From positions 22,635-86,634 of the forward strand of contig JAYMGJ010000130.1 in the NCBI GenBank assembly GCA_037178675.1: DNA of 64,000 nt, written 5' to 3'. A program made the position numbers and the translations under genes. Under the pieces are notes generated by a model that ran no database searches, was not told the origin of the DNA, and worked only from the letters and a program-made list of their open reading frames with translations. Below, one piece after another: positions 11,701 through 23,198 of the stretch; position 1 is the first letter of the stretch, and the number at the start of each line of letters is the position of its first letter. The DNA comes from Scleroderma bovista (Eukaryota > Basidiomycota > Agaricomycetes > Boletales > Sclerodermataceae).

Positions 11701-12799
11701 TAACTATATACTAGTGGTCATCGATCGGTTTTCCAAAAAGGTAGTCTTTGTGCTGTGCACTAAAGAGGAAACCGCCCTCTCGATCGCTGAATTATTTAGA
11801 GATCACGTCTGGTGCCAGCATGGACTTCCTAGCACCGTAATATCCAACCGAGGATCAGTCTTTGTGAGCAACTTCCTGGGGGAGTTGTACAGCCTTTTAG
11901 GCATAAAGCGCAAGATGTCTACTGCCTTTCACCCTCAGACTGATGGACAAACGGAGCGGTTGAACTGCGAAATCAATCAGTACCTTCGAACCTACGTTAG
12001 CGACTGACAAGGCGATTGGGCTAAGTGGATCAAGATTGCCCAGTTTGTCTGGAACAACACGGTCTCAGAGGTTACTACCGATTCCCCGTTTGGAATTACC
12101 TGGAGTTATTCCCTGCACATGGGTGTAGAACCAGTGCAGACAATAGCCCCAGCAGCTAAGGACTTCGCTGCCATATTTAACAAGGTCGTTGAATCTTCTG
12201 AGAAGGCTAAATGCAACATGAAGCTTCAGGCAGATAAGCATAGAAATCCTGCCCCAGATTATACTGTTGGTCAGCAAGTCTGGCTTTCAACAGACAATCT
12301 TCATATGTTAAATCGCGCTTCTAAGAAGCTTATGGAAAAATGGATCGGCCCCTATGAGGTCACTTGAGTAACCCCGAACGCGGTCAAGCTTAAGCTCCCG
12401 AAAACTCTTCAGATTCACCCGGTAGTGAATGTTTCCTGAGTCAAGCCTTATTTAGGTCCACTCCCTGGACAACCTGTTTCCCGCCCTGGCCCAGTACTTG
12501 TTTCTGAAGAACGCGATGAAGAGTACGAAGTGGACTATATTGTAGTGTCCCGTATTTATAGATGCCAGCTCCAGTACTTGGTACATTGGAAAGGGTATGA
12601 AGAACACGAAAGAACATGGGAACCCTCATCGAATCTAAAGAATTCTCCTCTGGTGGTCAAGCGTTTTTATAGGGAAAATCCCTCTGCCCCTCAAAAGCTT
12701 TGTATGGTGCAGTCGGACTTTGACTCATTATTTACTCGGATGCCTGAGAACCTCACCATATGCGAACCTACCTTTTGCAGTCTGGAATCCTGCACCTAA
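8738..12799 (+). pseudogene. pol: Gypsy-B pol (chromovirus polyprotein)
   Basis: In the -1 frame relative to gag. Order: protease with VDALLDSGATGCFVD (about 9230-9285), reverse transcriptase (about 9840-10330, YIDD at about 10250), RNase H (about 10975-11240, ETDASEFAVGG), integrase zinc finger (HDTPVAGH ... CQKCQQ, 11460-11590) and DDE core (11640-12000), and a C-terminal chromodomain (about 12545-12680, QYLVHWKGYEEHERTWEP). About eight in-frame TGA codons lie at places where the family has Arg or similar. A roughly 280-bp insertion splits the thumb region at about 10390. The second integrase Asp reads Asn (SNRGS, about 11847). Inactive. Confidence 0.85.
10390..10672. repeat. Short interspersed element E1 inside Gypsy-B pol
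   Basis: Interrupts pol between RFR and EVDFLG. It shares an ordered series of blocks with 23041-23198: ggtggctgct, then cgacccaggg, cttctggaggtctggc, cagtcactcca and gagaaggatct. It contains an internal T11 run at about 10557. The flanks (cgcttccgctgaaaag versus cgcattaccgaag) may be a decayed long target duplication. SINE-like by size and style, but I see no clean Pol III boxes. Confidence 0.5.
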
Positions 12800-12809
12800 G
12801 GGGGAGTAG

Positions 12810-13185
12810 TGTAACGGTCTAACTTTTTATCTTATCTAATCTCTGATTAGATGACATCTTATCATAGCATACTATCTTATCTAAGTGTGTCTTATCTGTA
12901 GGTCTGTCTAGACTACAACCTCGTGCTGTACATGCTGTATCCCTTGATGTCATTAGCATAGCCTTACCACAGGATGGCAGCTGTGTTCACTCCCTTATAC
13001 AGCATACAGCCTCATGGATAGCCTCACACAGGACACGTGTAGTGTAGTATATATACTGCTGCAATCCAGCACCCAGAGGCTCTCCATTCGAGCTCTCTTT
13101 GGGTCTTTGCTCTAAGACACTTGCATCCTTTCCTCCTCAGAGTCCCTGTGTGGTAGTTCTTTGGGTTTTGCCCTTAGGGTTGTCT
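12810..13185 (+). mobile_element. Gypsy-B 3' LTR (5' portion)
   Basis: Follows a purine-rich tract (aagggggagtag, 12798-12809) directly after the pol stop and begins TGTAACGG. Contains tatatata near 13046 as a possible core promoter. The right end merges at about 13185 into the LTR of Gypsy-A and is not defined by a target duplication. Confidence 0.6.
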
Positions 13186-13706
13186 CAGTGCATCACTCTG
13201 GACCTGGATGTGCACATACTCTTCCGCTAAGTGCAACCCTTTGCATTAGTCCCTATCCAGTTGTTACTTCACCTCTCTGTCAACCCTGTAGTACTGTGAG
13301 TTCTCCATGCTCCATTTATATCTTCTACCTTGTAGTATTTTCTTTGGACCTTACTTGTTTTCATCAGACCTGACCTAGTCCCAACTCCAGTTATTCCTTG
13401 TCCACCCTTTGGGCTGTTAACTTGTCACCATAAATACTTGACCATAGTTCTCTGTAGTATAAATACCCTGTATTCTGTCCTGTATACCTCAGTCTGAAAT
13501 CAACTTAGTCTTTACTCCAGTTCCTGTCTGCCTCCACCTGACCAGAACCTACGCAAGGGATCAATGCTCAATCCCCTTGTCATTGAATCCAATCGGTCCC
13601 AACTTCAACTGGACTAAACCTTGGTCCAGCCTCTGCCCTTCTCCTTTGTCTGTTTTCATCTGGACTTCAAACTGGACCTCTTACCAGAGTAGACCCAGAC
13701 TTGACA
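13186..13706 (+). mobile_element. Gypsy-A 5' LTR, 5'-truncated
   Basis: Aligns by eye with the two solo LTRs at 32176-32818 and 28779-29387. Shared blocks include cttccgttaagt-like, ttacttgtcaccgtaaatac-like, cagtctgaaatcaac, gaacctacgcaagggatcaa, and the shared 3' end gtagacccagacttgaca (13690-13706). About 120 bp of the expected 5' end is missing at the join with Gypsy-B. Confidence 0.7.
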
Positions 13707-13778
13707 GTATTTCAGACTCACACTTGTGTGGGTTCACTGTCCCAAACCTCATACGCATATCCTGTTCAGTTTCCTTAT

Positions 13779-15424
13779 GACTATGACCATGTGCTCTTGT
13801 GCTTGTACCACTGCCGCTTGCTGAGGAAGCAGGTGCAGTAGACGATCTCCACCTCTCTGCTGCCCAACAAGCCCTGTCTAACCACAGGCAACCTCTGGCT
13901 TCTGTAAGCCAATTCTGGAGCTTCACAGCTTGAAGCCCAGTAGTGTTGATGACTCCATGTCGCAATGCTGTGTCTCAGAGCCTTCGTGGTTCTGCAGACC
14001 CTGGTCACCATGGATCATTCCTGGTGACAGCTTCCCCTACCATTGCAACTCTACTCCAGAATGCCCCAACACTGGTTGATTCCAATGATTCAGCCCTGAG
14101 GATGGTCCTGGAGATGGCGACAATAATAATGATGATGAGTTCATCAATGCCCCAGAGGAACTAGACCCTGGTCTAGCTGTCTTCCACAACCTTGCCATTG
14201 CCATCAACCACCTCTCCCACTCTTCCTGCTGGACCAGCAAGTCCTCCTCCTCCTGTGCCAAAGTCCATGAACCAGACACCTTTGATGGCATGGAACCAAA
14301 AAAGCTCTGTTTCCAGGACTGCATTAAAGTGTTCTGCCTAGATAGGGCTAAGGTAACTTTTGCTCAGTCCTATCTTAAGGGTATGACATTGGAGTGGTTT
14401 GAACAGGACCTCCTGAACTCTGGCAATCCGGCTGACGGTCTGCACTGGATGGACAGCTGGGCTCACTTCATTGCTGAGCTTCAAAGCACGTTTGGCCCTC
14501 ATGACCCCATCACTGATGCCAAGCATCAGCTTGAACACCTCCAGATGAAGGACATGCACCACATCACACATTACATTGTGGACTTCAACTGTCTTGCCTC
14601 CCAAGTCCAGGATTATGGAGATGGCACACTTCGCCACCTATTCTACTCCAGACTCTTGAACTGTCTCAAAGATGAAATTGCCCAAGTCAGGAAACCCCTG
14701 ACTCTTCATGGCCTCCAGGCACTATTCCAGGAGATCAATGCACGCTACTGGGAGCGTAAGGACAAGATTGCTCGATCAACAAAGAGTCAGTCCACCTCAT
14801 CCCCAGCTAAGTCCTCTGACTCTGGAGGCAACTCACCCAAGCCTGGCAAGGAGAAATCCAAAGCCAGCAATACCACTAGCTCCACCACTGCTGGCTTGTC
14901 CAAAACAACCAACAACCTGTTCACCCCCAGTTCTAATGGACCAGACCTCACCAACAAGCTTGGTAAGGATGAGAAGCTCACTGCCAATGAGCGAAAGCAG
15001 TGACTAGACAACAACCTCTGCATGTTCTGTGGAGGTACCAGACACTTTGCAGACAACTGTTTAAAGAAGACCAAAAAAGCCAAGGCTTGTGCTGTGGCCA
15101 TCACTGCTGAGTCCAGTAAAACAGACTTGAACTTGGGTGCCAACTCTGAGTCAAAAAAAGAGTAAGCAGCTCCTGGCCCTCCACACAACCGGTGACCTGC
15201 ATTGACTCTGGAAGTGCACCCAAGGAGGCTTGCCTCAATGTGTCCACTCTTTATGTTCCTAACTCCCTTATGCCACATGTTATCCTTTTACCATTTGACT
15301 TACCTAAAACCCATGCACTTGTGGACTCCAGGTCCACACATTGCTTTGTAGATGTACAATACGTGCACAAAAACAATATTACCACCTACTCTGTCCCTCT
15401 GATTACTCTCTGGCTCTTTGACAG
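13779..15424 (+). pseudogene. gag: Gypsy-A gag and start of protease (5' half)
   Basis: Capsid part about 14180-14750 (VTFAQSYLKGMTLEWFE, then YGDGTLRHLFYSRL), Ser/Thr/Lys-rich linker, one TGA at 15001 where Gypsy-C has Arg, and zinc knuckle LCMFCGGTRHFADNC (about 15020-15062). The gag frame ends KKE-TAA at about 15163. The -1 frame then continues into a protease with DSRSTHCFVD (about 15327-15356), where the catalytic DSG box is DSR. The frame is cut off after LWLFD at 15424 by repeat copy B. The remainder of pol starts at 5495 on the other strand. Confidence 0.85.
15153..15160 (+). promoter_or_regulatory. Candidate -1 frameshift site of Gypsy-A
   Basis: The zero frame reads TCA AAA AAA GAG TAA. 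Slipping back one base on the A run gives AGA GTA AGC AGC and then an open frame through the protease. The new frame (KKRVSSSW...APKEACLN) aligns with the start of Gypsy-C pol (KKDSNSRD...APMEARLN), so the shift is at the same place in both families. Confidence 0.55.
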
Positions 15425-15915
15425 TGTCACGCACCAAACATGTTTGGTACTGTGGACATGGAGAAAGTTAGCTGATGAAATTAATGCAAAGAACACACCC
15501 AAGATCTGTTGAAAGATTGTCCCGACTTGAGGGATACAGACAGCCCTTGCAATCCATATCACGCAAAGTCAAGACTATCCTTATGCGAAGAATGAATACA
15601 AGCCTGTCATAGCCATCTATCGCACAAGAATGACTATCCTGGAGCAAGAGATGAATGCCATCGTCTGGCAGTCATCCCTCACACAAGAACTGCCAAGAAG
15701 CAGAAGAATCCAAGGATTGATGATCATTTCAGTATGAGAGAGGAATGCAACCTACTGCAGTCCAACTCCCATACCAGAACAACCAAAAGAAGCAGAAGAA
15801 ACAATAGAGAAACAAAGGTGAAAAGGAAGAATCATTTTAGCGCCCAGTGCCGGCATTGCAATATTTTGAATAGCTCCACCCTTTTTGAAGCTATCAATCA
15901 TGTGACTATACCATC

Positions 15916-16377
15916 ATGGAGCCTAGACCGTGGTCTATCTGCCTGTCAAGTTTCAACGTAAATCTGTTTATTTCCCACGGAGATATTCCACCCGCAATCC
16001 AGACACCCACTTCATCACTCACTATGGAGTCCGCATTTTCTCTGGAATGTTTCTCCGCTATTGCAGTAGACCTCAACTATGTCCTGCTCTTGGGACAGCC
16101 TCTCCCTGAGCTCCTGTGTACTGTCTGGTACATATCTTCCCAGCCTGCTCCCTCAGTCCCTCTCGTTCTCGGTCAGCGCGTTCTCCTTGTCAGTCCTGCG
16201 TCGCGCACGTACTTTGGTCGTCTCAAGTCTATCGTTAGACTTGAAAATTCATACCTGGTTGTCTCTGTGTCTCCTGAGTCCTCTGCATATGGTCCTTTCA
16301 TCCCAGAGTCCTGTCACATCCATCTCCCTCTATCATTCATCTTGCTTCCCTGGACACGTCGAATCCGCTACTTGTGA
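15916..16377 (+). CDS. Conserved 153-aa ORF inside the 2-kb repeat, copy B
   Basis: Same protein, residue for residue, as in copy A. It has its own ATG about 490 bp into the repeat and lies some 790 bp before the TATA box, so it would need its own promoter or be read from an upstream element promoter as the U3 part of a 3' LTR. No known domain seen. See copy C for the evidence that the frame has been under coding constraint. Confidence 0.55.
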   Translation: MEPRPWSICLSSFNVNLFISHGDIPPAIQTPTSSLTMESAFSLECFSAIAVDLNYVLLLGQPLPELLCTVWYISSQPAPSVPLVLGQRVLLVSPASRTYFGRLKSIVRLENSYLVVSVSPESSAYGPFIPESCHIHLPLSFILLPWTRRIRYL

Positions 16378-17164
16378 TTCTCTTCCCTGCTATCCCGCAA
16401 CAAACACGAATGAAACAGTGCTCTAGAACCCTTCTTAGGAGCCCTAATAGAGTACAGAACCTTCCCCTTACTGCTCAAGGGAAGACTGCACTTCGGGAGC
16501 ACCAAATTTCGCATTTTTGCTCTACAGAAGCTCAATCCAAGGGATTTGTGACACTCTGTGACCAGCTGTGACTTTACTTGTCATTCCAGGCCCCCTGACA
16601 CTGCTCTTCTGGTCGGATCAATTCTTTTATTATCCCCCAGCCACTCCCATCAGTGGCACTGCTTCAGAAGCTCATTTCCAGATCTAAAGTTCAATCAATC
16701 ATAGGTTGTGCTTCCCTTCTGTCTGAGTCACACAGAGTCACTCTGGCTCACTCTGAGTCACTCTGCTGCACATTATTCATCCCCTCTTGGCATCACTACT
16801 CCCCATTACTTCCCTTACCAATCACTTACCAATCATCCTTCAAATCATGCTTATCATGCTGCTTATCAATTCATGACTCATGCCCCTATGATTCATATGC
16901 ATTATGTCATCACATATGCTCATTTAGCTTCGATCTACTCATCCCATGCTTCCCCCCCCTCTCTTTTGGGCCCCATGCAATGATTTTTCCATATTCTTGA
17001 TTATGCACCCCTTTTTACCTATGTTTTTGCTCTTTCCCTTTGCTCAGCAGCTTGTTCAGGCTCTCCCCATCAATGACTCAGCCTGATTACACTGCTTATC
17101 AATTGCTTACCAATTTCTTACCAAGCACTTAGTCATTTGTGCTTACAGGGCCACAGCCCCTCCT

Positions 17165-17220
17165 GTATATAAACCAGCAGCCAAAGGCTGCAAGGAAGTG
17201 TCTGCTTCCCCCTCAATAAA
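17165..17220 (+). promoter_or_regulatory. Core promoter and poly(A) signal of the 2-kb repeat
   Basis: A TATA-like box (tatataaa) is followed about 45 bp later by aataaa. The same pair is seen in inverted form in copy A near 6000-6062. In LTR elements this spacing marks U3/R/U5 boundaries. The transcript start is not determined. Confidence 0.5.
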
Positions 17221-17502
17221 GCGACCACATTCACTCTCCCTCACTGTCTATAAGCTCTATCTCTGTCTTTGGACTTGTAGGTCACTCAGTGCTGGCCTAA
17301 AGCTCCTATATTGTTTATCAGATATATCTTGTATCTGATCATTTCTCTAGGCTCAAGCGCAGTCTAGCATCTCTGTCCACTCCATCCCATCACTGTCCAT
17401 CACATTCTTGAAGCAGGAACTGTCCCCTTGCTTCCCTGTTGCTCCATCACTGCTGTTACACCCCTGTCATCAATCTATCATCACTCCTCAATCCCAGGAC
17501 TC

Positions 17503-18126
17503 TGTCACAACCATGACACCCGATCACCCTGTACCCTATTGTCCGATCGCGTCCACACGTTCGCCGCCCGTTTATTGTATGTACTCCCTTTTCCGTTTCT
17601 CTCTATCTGTCCTGTATCGCCACCGATCGGTGAGCGCATTGTCCAATCTGTCTCTCTGTACTATTACCTAATATGTTTCCTTTCTCATTTCCGGTTACTA
17701 TATGTTCCCATCCTGTTGCATTATTAATACGATACCTATTGGTAATCCGGTTATCGCACTTACTGTACTTACTCAGCGCGCAGCACGACTGCGCTCGTCA
17801 TTCGTCGGTAATCCCAACTTCCCATACATCGCCTCATCTGTCCCACTCAGTATAAATACCTAGATACTCAGTCTGTTGTAGTTTCAGTTCGAATATCAAA
17901 TAAGATACTTCTCCTCTGTTCTCTCTTCGTGCTCTCTGCTTCTGCCCTTGTACAAGTACTCAGTCGTTGACCGTTTACCCTCGGACTCTCCGTAAATCTT
18001 TGGTCGGCCTTCCTAATACTCGGGAAGCGCGACTACGCTACATGGCATCTCGGTCTTACCGCTAGACCAACCCCTGACCCCCTGACCCCTCGTAGAGATC
18101 AGATCGGTGAAGAACTGGTCTTGACA
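17503..18126 (+). repeat. Gypsy-C 5' LTR
   Basis: Pairs with 25032-25625. Contains tataaatacc near 17850 as a probable TATA box. Ends gaagaactggtcttgaca. It has a roughly 26-bp segment (catcgcctcatctgtcccac and onward) that the 3' copy lacks. Confidence 0.9.
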
Positions 18127-18167
18127 GTATATTCGAGCTCTAGTCTTGTACGAGTTCACAATCATCT

Positions 18168-19634
18168 ATGTCCAGGACAATCCAAACTCGCTCGCGCACT
18201 GCTTGCGCAAACAACCCAGAACCCTCAGCATCCGACACTTGTCGGGCTGCTGCCTTAAGCGCTCTGACTAGCCTCAGGCGCTCACCCGACTCTGTCTCCC
18301 AATTCCAAGGCTTCTCCGCTCAGAGAGCCTCCTCCCCCGCTCAGCGTCGCCCACCTGGGGCTTTTGTCAAAGACCTCAGCGATGACCTGGGTGGTGACCA
18401 TCCCGATGACAACGGCCCCGGTGACGATGGTCACGGTGGTGAGGGTCCCGACAACCCCAACGACCCAAACCCTGATGATGGCGGTGAAGACCCCATTGAG
18501 GGCATCCCTGACCAAGAAGAGGCTGGTCTAGTCATTTTCAATAATCTCTCCATCGCTATCGACAGACTCGCGCGATCTTCGCGCTCTTCCGAGTCTTCGT
18601 CTCGCACCAAGGTGCGCGAACCCGACACCTTCGATGGGACTGATCCAAAGAAGTTGCGCACATTCCTAGTCCAGTGCGAGCTCAACTTCCAGGACTGACC
18701 AAAGGCATTTCGCACTGACTGAACCAAGGTCACTTTCGCACAGTCCTATCTGAAGGGAATGGCTCTCGAATGGTTCGAGCCAGACCTACTCGGTGCTGGA
18801 GACCCCCACAACCGTCCGATCTGGATGACCGACTGGGAAGAGTTCGTCATTGAACTCCAAACAACTTTCGGTCCCCACGACCCAGTTGCCGACGCCGAGC
18901 ATCAGCTCGACCACCTCCGCATGAAGGAAAACCATCGTGCCAACAGATACGTGGTTGATTTCAACCGTATCGCGTCCCAGATTCGGGGCTACGGCGATGG
19001 CGCCCTGCGTCATCACTTCTATACAGGTCTCCCCGACCGAATCAAGGACGAGATCAGCCGCATCGGTAAACCACGCACTCTGAACGGTCTTCGCGTCCTT
19101 ACCCAGGAGATCGATGCCTGATATTGGGAACGCAAGGAAGAGGTCGCTCGTCAGAACAAGACCTCTACCAGCACTAGTACCAACACCCCCAACACCAAGT
19201 CGGGTAAAACTGATAAGGGTAAATCCTCGGGCAATGCTACCCAGTCCTCTTCGTCGTCGACCCCGACTCCGAAATCTAACAAGTTGGGCAAAACTGCTGA
19301 GCTTTCGCACAAGCTCGGCAAGGACGGCAAGCTGACCTCTGAGGAATGCAAGCGCAGGTTCAACATGAATCTGTGCATGTTCTGTGGTGCAACCGGCCAC
19401 AAGGCCAAGGACTGCCCCAAGTCAGGCTCTCGAGCAGCCAAAGCTAGGGCAGCTACCACCACTACGAACAACATGTTGGAAGCCAAACTGACGGCCTCCA
19501 CCGAGGCAAAAAAGATAGCAACTCCCGAGACTCTGCACAGAGTGGGAGTTGCATTGTTCCCGACTGTGCACCTATGGAGGCCCGACTCAATGCAGCCGCT
19601 CTTTCCAATCCGAATTCTCTCCGACCCTCAGTAA
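18168..19634 (+). pseudogene. gag: Gypsy-C gag
   Basis: Starts MSRTIQTRSRTACANN at 18168. Acidic Gly/Asp-rich segment (18380-18500), capsid with AQSYLKGMALEWFEPDL (about 18738-18790) and RGYGDGALRHHFYTGL (about 18985), zinc knuckle CMFCGATGHKAKDC (about 19376-19415). Three TGA codons (18696, 18720, 19119) stand where Arg is expected (QD-R-PKAFRTD-R-TK; DA-R-YWERK). Downstream of the A run at 19508 the zero frame continues without function to 19634 while the -1 frame becomes pol. Confidence 0.8.
19508..19514 (+). promoter_or_regulatory. Candidate -1 frameshift site of Gypsy-C
   Basis: The zero frame GCA AAA AAG ATA contains A AAA AAG, one of the strongest known slippery heptamers. A -1 slip gives GAT AGC AAC TCC, which enters the long pol frame that has its first Met at 19574. 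Site and resulting reading frame are equivalent to those in Gypsy-A. Confidence 0.6.
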
Positions 19635-22290
19635 CAATCATTGACCATACTATGCCTTCCTTTCCTGTGTTAGTAGATTCAGGTTCTACCCACTGTTTTG
19701 TAGATCCATCATTTGCCAATATGAACACTCTTTCACACTACTCGGTATCCCCGATCGTTCTCCATCTATTTGACGGTACCACCACCACCATAATCACCAA
19801 AGCAACAGATCTACCCATCCAATTTCCCTCTGGCAATATCACCCCGATGACATTTTATGTCACCCCGTTGGACTCTGACTGTAAGATTGTTCTCGGACAC
19901 AACTGGCTCACCCAATACAATCCATCGATTGACTGGGTACTAAGCAGTATCAAGTTCAGAACATCTATGCAGCAAGTGCCAACCCCGAGCTCACTCCCTG
20001 ACCCTGTAGCGCCCTCACTGAGCGCGCTGAGACTTGACGCTACATCAGTCTCATCTCCTTCTCCGACCGACTCGCCTCAGGCTCCCAGTCTTCGGGCACC
20101 ATCTATCGCTCTCATCAATGCTGCAGCCTTTCTAAAGGCCTGCCAGCTCGATGGCTCTCAACAGTTCTCTATCCAGCTGAAGCCTGACGGTAGCTTTCGC
20201 ACTGCGTCGGTCGACGCTGCTCCCGATCTCTCCTCTGTCCCCACGGCATACCATGACTTTGCCGACGTCTTTAGCAAGGCAAAAGCATCGGTACTTGTGC
20301 CGCATCAGGAACATGACCTCAAGATCGAACTGGAAGAAGGAGCACCTTTACCACCTGGAAGACTCTACTCTCTCTCCCCCATCGAGCTCGAAACCCTTCA
20401 GGCATTCATCAACGAAAACCTACGCTTTGGTTTCATCCGTCCGACCTCATCCTCCCATGCAGCCCCTGTCCTCTTCATCAAGAAGAAGGACGGCTCTCTC
20501 CGACTCTGCATCAACTACCGAGGACTCAACAAAATATCAAAGAAGGATCGGTACCCTCTACCTCTCATCTCCGACCTACTCGACTCTCCGAGTCGGGCAA
20601 AGGTCTATACTAAAATTGACCTGAGACATGCTTACCACCTGGTTCGCATTGCTGAAGGTGATGAGTGGAAAACTGCCTTCAGGACTCGCAATGGCTCATA
20701 TGAGTGGCAGGTGATGCCCTTCGGTCTCACCAATGCCCCTGCAGCCTTTCAGTGGTTCGTCAACTCGGTCTTTGCGGACATGCTCGATGTCTGCGTCATA
20801 GTCTACCTCGACGACATCCTAGTCTACTCGGACAACATGGAGGACCATACCAAGCACGTTTGGGAAGTGCTTCGGCAGTTACGCCAGCACAAGCTTTACG
20901 CCAAACCCGAAAAGTGTGAGTTCCATTTGGACTTGGTGGAGTACCTTGGGTACTTCCTCTCCCCTGATGGTTTGACAATATCGCAAGACAAAGTCAAGAC
21001 AATCTGCAATTGGCCCAAACCTCGCAAGGTGAAGGACATCCAGTTCTTCCTGGGCTTCACGAACTTTTACCGTCAATTTATCTTCAATTACTCCGATATA
21101 GTGGTTCCACTAACTCGGTTGATGCGGAAAGATACCCCCTGGGATTTCTCCGATGTCTGCCAACGGTCATTCAACCAACTCAAGAAGGCCTTCACCACAG
21201 CTCCCATACTCACCCACTTCCAGCCAGGCGCCCAACTAATGGTCGAGACCGATGCTTCGGACTATGCGATCACTGGTATCCTATCCATTACAGGTTCGGA
21301 TGACGAGATACATCCGATTGCATTTTACTCTCGCACTCTGACCGTGCCCGAGCTGAACTACGATACACACGACAAGGAGCTTCTCGCTATTTTTGAAGCC
21401 TTCAGGGCCTGGCGTCATTATCTGGAGGGCCCTGCCTTCCTGATTGATGTCATGACCGACCACAAAAATTTGGAATATTTCTCCACCTCTAAGGTTCTCA
21501 CCCATTGGCAAGCCCGATGGTCAGAATATCTCTCTTTGTTCAACTTGATTATTCGTTTCCGACCTGGTAAGCTTGGTGCAAAGCCCAATGCCTTGACTAG
21601 ATGCTGGGACGTCTACCCCAAAGAGGGGGATAGGGGCTTTGCCCAAGTCAATCCACAGAACCTCTGACTGGTGTTCACGGCTGAACAGCTCACCAATTCC
21701 CTTCCCGCGACATACCTACACGCCCCAGTACTCAGAGCTAGTGCACTCATGGACGTCGAGTGTCTCCACGCCGATATCCTAGCCAACCTCCCGACCAATC
21801 CCATCGCTAAAGCCCACCTCTCAGACACATTGAATCCCCAATGGTCAACCGATGAGACTGGTTACCTATGTCTCGATGGCCACATGTATGTCCCCGAGGC
21901 CGATGACCTATGTCTTCATGTCCTCAGATACAAGCATGACCATCCCCTATTGGGACACTTCAGTCAGAACCGCACCCTAGAGCTCATTTGTCACGAATAC
22001 ACATGGCCAGGCATTCGTACCTACGTAAAGGACTACGTTAAGTCCTGCACGGCCTGTGCCCGAGCCAAGATGCCACGTCACCGACCCTATGGGATGCTCA
22101 AGCAATTACCAGTCCCCGACCGACCATGGAATTCCATCTCATCCTCATGGATTTCATATCAAAGAGCAACTCCCATCCTCATCACAGCTTCACAGCATGG
22201 CATCCCCGCGCACGTAACTGGTAGTCATCCATAGGACCGCAAAAAGACCAGACCGACTATCAAAGCAAGCCATATTCATCCCGACTCACT

Positions 22291-22612
22291 AATTTTGGCC
22301 TGCACTTAAGGGGTGTAAAACTGATCTTTTTGGATGAAATATGGCACAAATAAATATATAATGACTTGTATATAATTACCAGTCTATAAATAGTATTTAG
22401 AGCTATCTGACACACCTTTGATGTGAAAAACATCAATAAAATCAGTTTTTTAGTGGTTTGGACTAGCAGTTTTCGGTCACCGTGCAACCACTTTGGACCA
22501 GTCTTTAAGCGGTCCATGAACCATTCCCAGGCTTCCAAAAGCGGTCCAGTCCGGTCCTCTTCCAAAAAAGGCAAAAAAACCAGACTGGACTGGACTTTTA
22601 AACTCTACATGT
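22291..22612. repeat. AT-rich insertion of about 320 bp in Gypsy-C integrase
   Basis: Foreign sequence between the integrase motifs IPTH and VTSDRGSEF. The left part is AT-rich (aaataaatatataatgac). The right part repeats ggtcca/ggtcc motifs (ggaccagtc, gcggtccatgaacc, gcggtccagtccgg). I find no clear terminal inverted repeats or target duplication. It replaces about 25 codons, so a local rearrangement accompanied it. Confidence 0.5.
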
Positions 22613-23040
22613 AACGTCTGACCGAGGCTCAGAGTTCATCTCCCATTTCTTCTGATCACTCGGTAAGGCCTTAGATATGAAATTACATTTCACTTCGGGC
22701 TATCAGCCAGAAGGTGATGGACAGACCGAGTGAGCTAATCAAACACTTGAGCAATACCTCAGGATGTACTGCAATTACCAGCAGGACAATTGGTCGGACT
22801 TACTACCTCTCACTGAGTTCGCCTACAACAATGCCCCTAGCGCAACGACTGGTGTATCACCATTCTTCGCGAACAAAGGATACCACCTGAACCTCGCTGT
22901 GCACCCCGAGCGCGATCTCTCATCGGCTCGGGCATGGGAATATGCAATTGACTTAGAGTCGTTGCATGAGTACCTACGTGAAGAAATGGCTGCTGCCCAG
23001 AAAAGGTACCAAGGCCCTGCTGATGCCAGAAGATCACCCG

Positions 23041-23198
23041 CTGTAGGGGGGGGTTGGGTGTTGCTGCTGCCTCAGGTGAGGCACACTCGACCCAGGGGCT
23101 TCTGGAGGTCTGGCAGAGCTCCCCCTAGAGGAAGTAGGGAGAGTAGAGTTCAGTCACTCCAGGACTGAGATCAAACATATACCAAGGCCCATAGCTCC
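23041..23198. repeat. Short interspersed element E2 inside Gypsy-C pol
   Basis: Second copy of the sequence at 10390-10672. The likely target duplication is gatgccagaagatcacccgc (23023-23042) against a similar stretch beginning gatgcc and ending acccgc at 23199-23223; the downstream copy carries small insertions. Begins with a G8 run. Interrupts the integrase C-terminal region between SPA and PDFKVGDQV. Confidence 0.55.

Larger units (their letters stand above)
15425..17502 (+). mobile_element. 2-kb LTR-like repeat, copy B
   Basis: Starts TGTCACGCACC directly after ACAG of Gypsy-A. The 3' end is cut off at aggactc (17502) where the Gypsy-C insertion begins; copies A and C continue for about 225 bp more. 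It has tatataaa at about 17165-17172 and aataaa at about 17215, spaced like an LTR promoter and poly(A) signal. The first 500 bp contain several imperfect repeats of the cgcacaagaa type. Copies A and B are near identical over most of their length. Confidence 0.75.
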
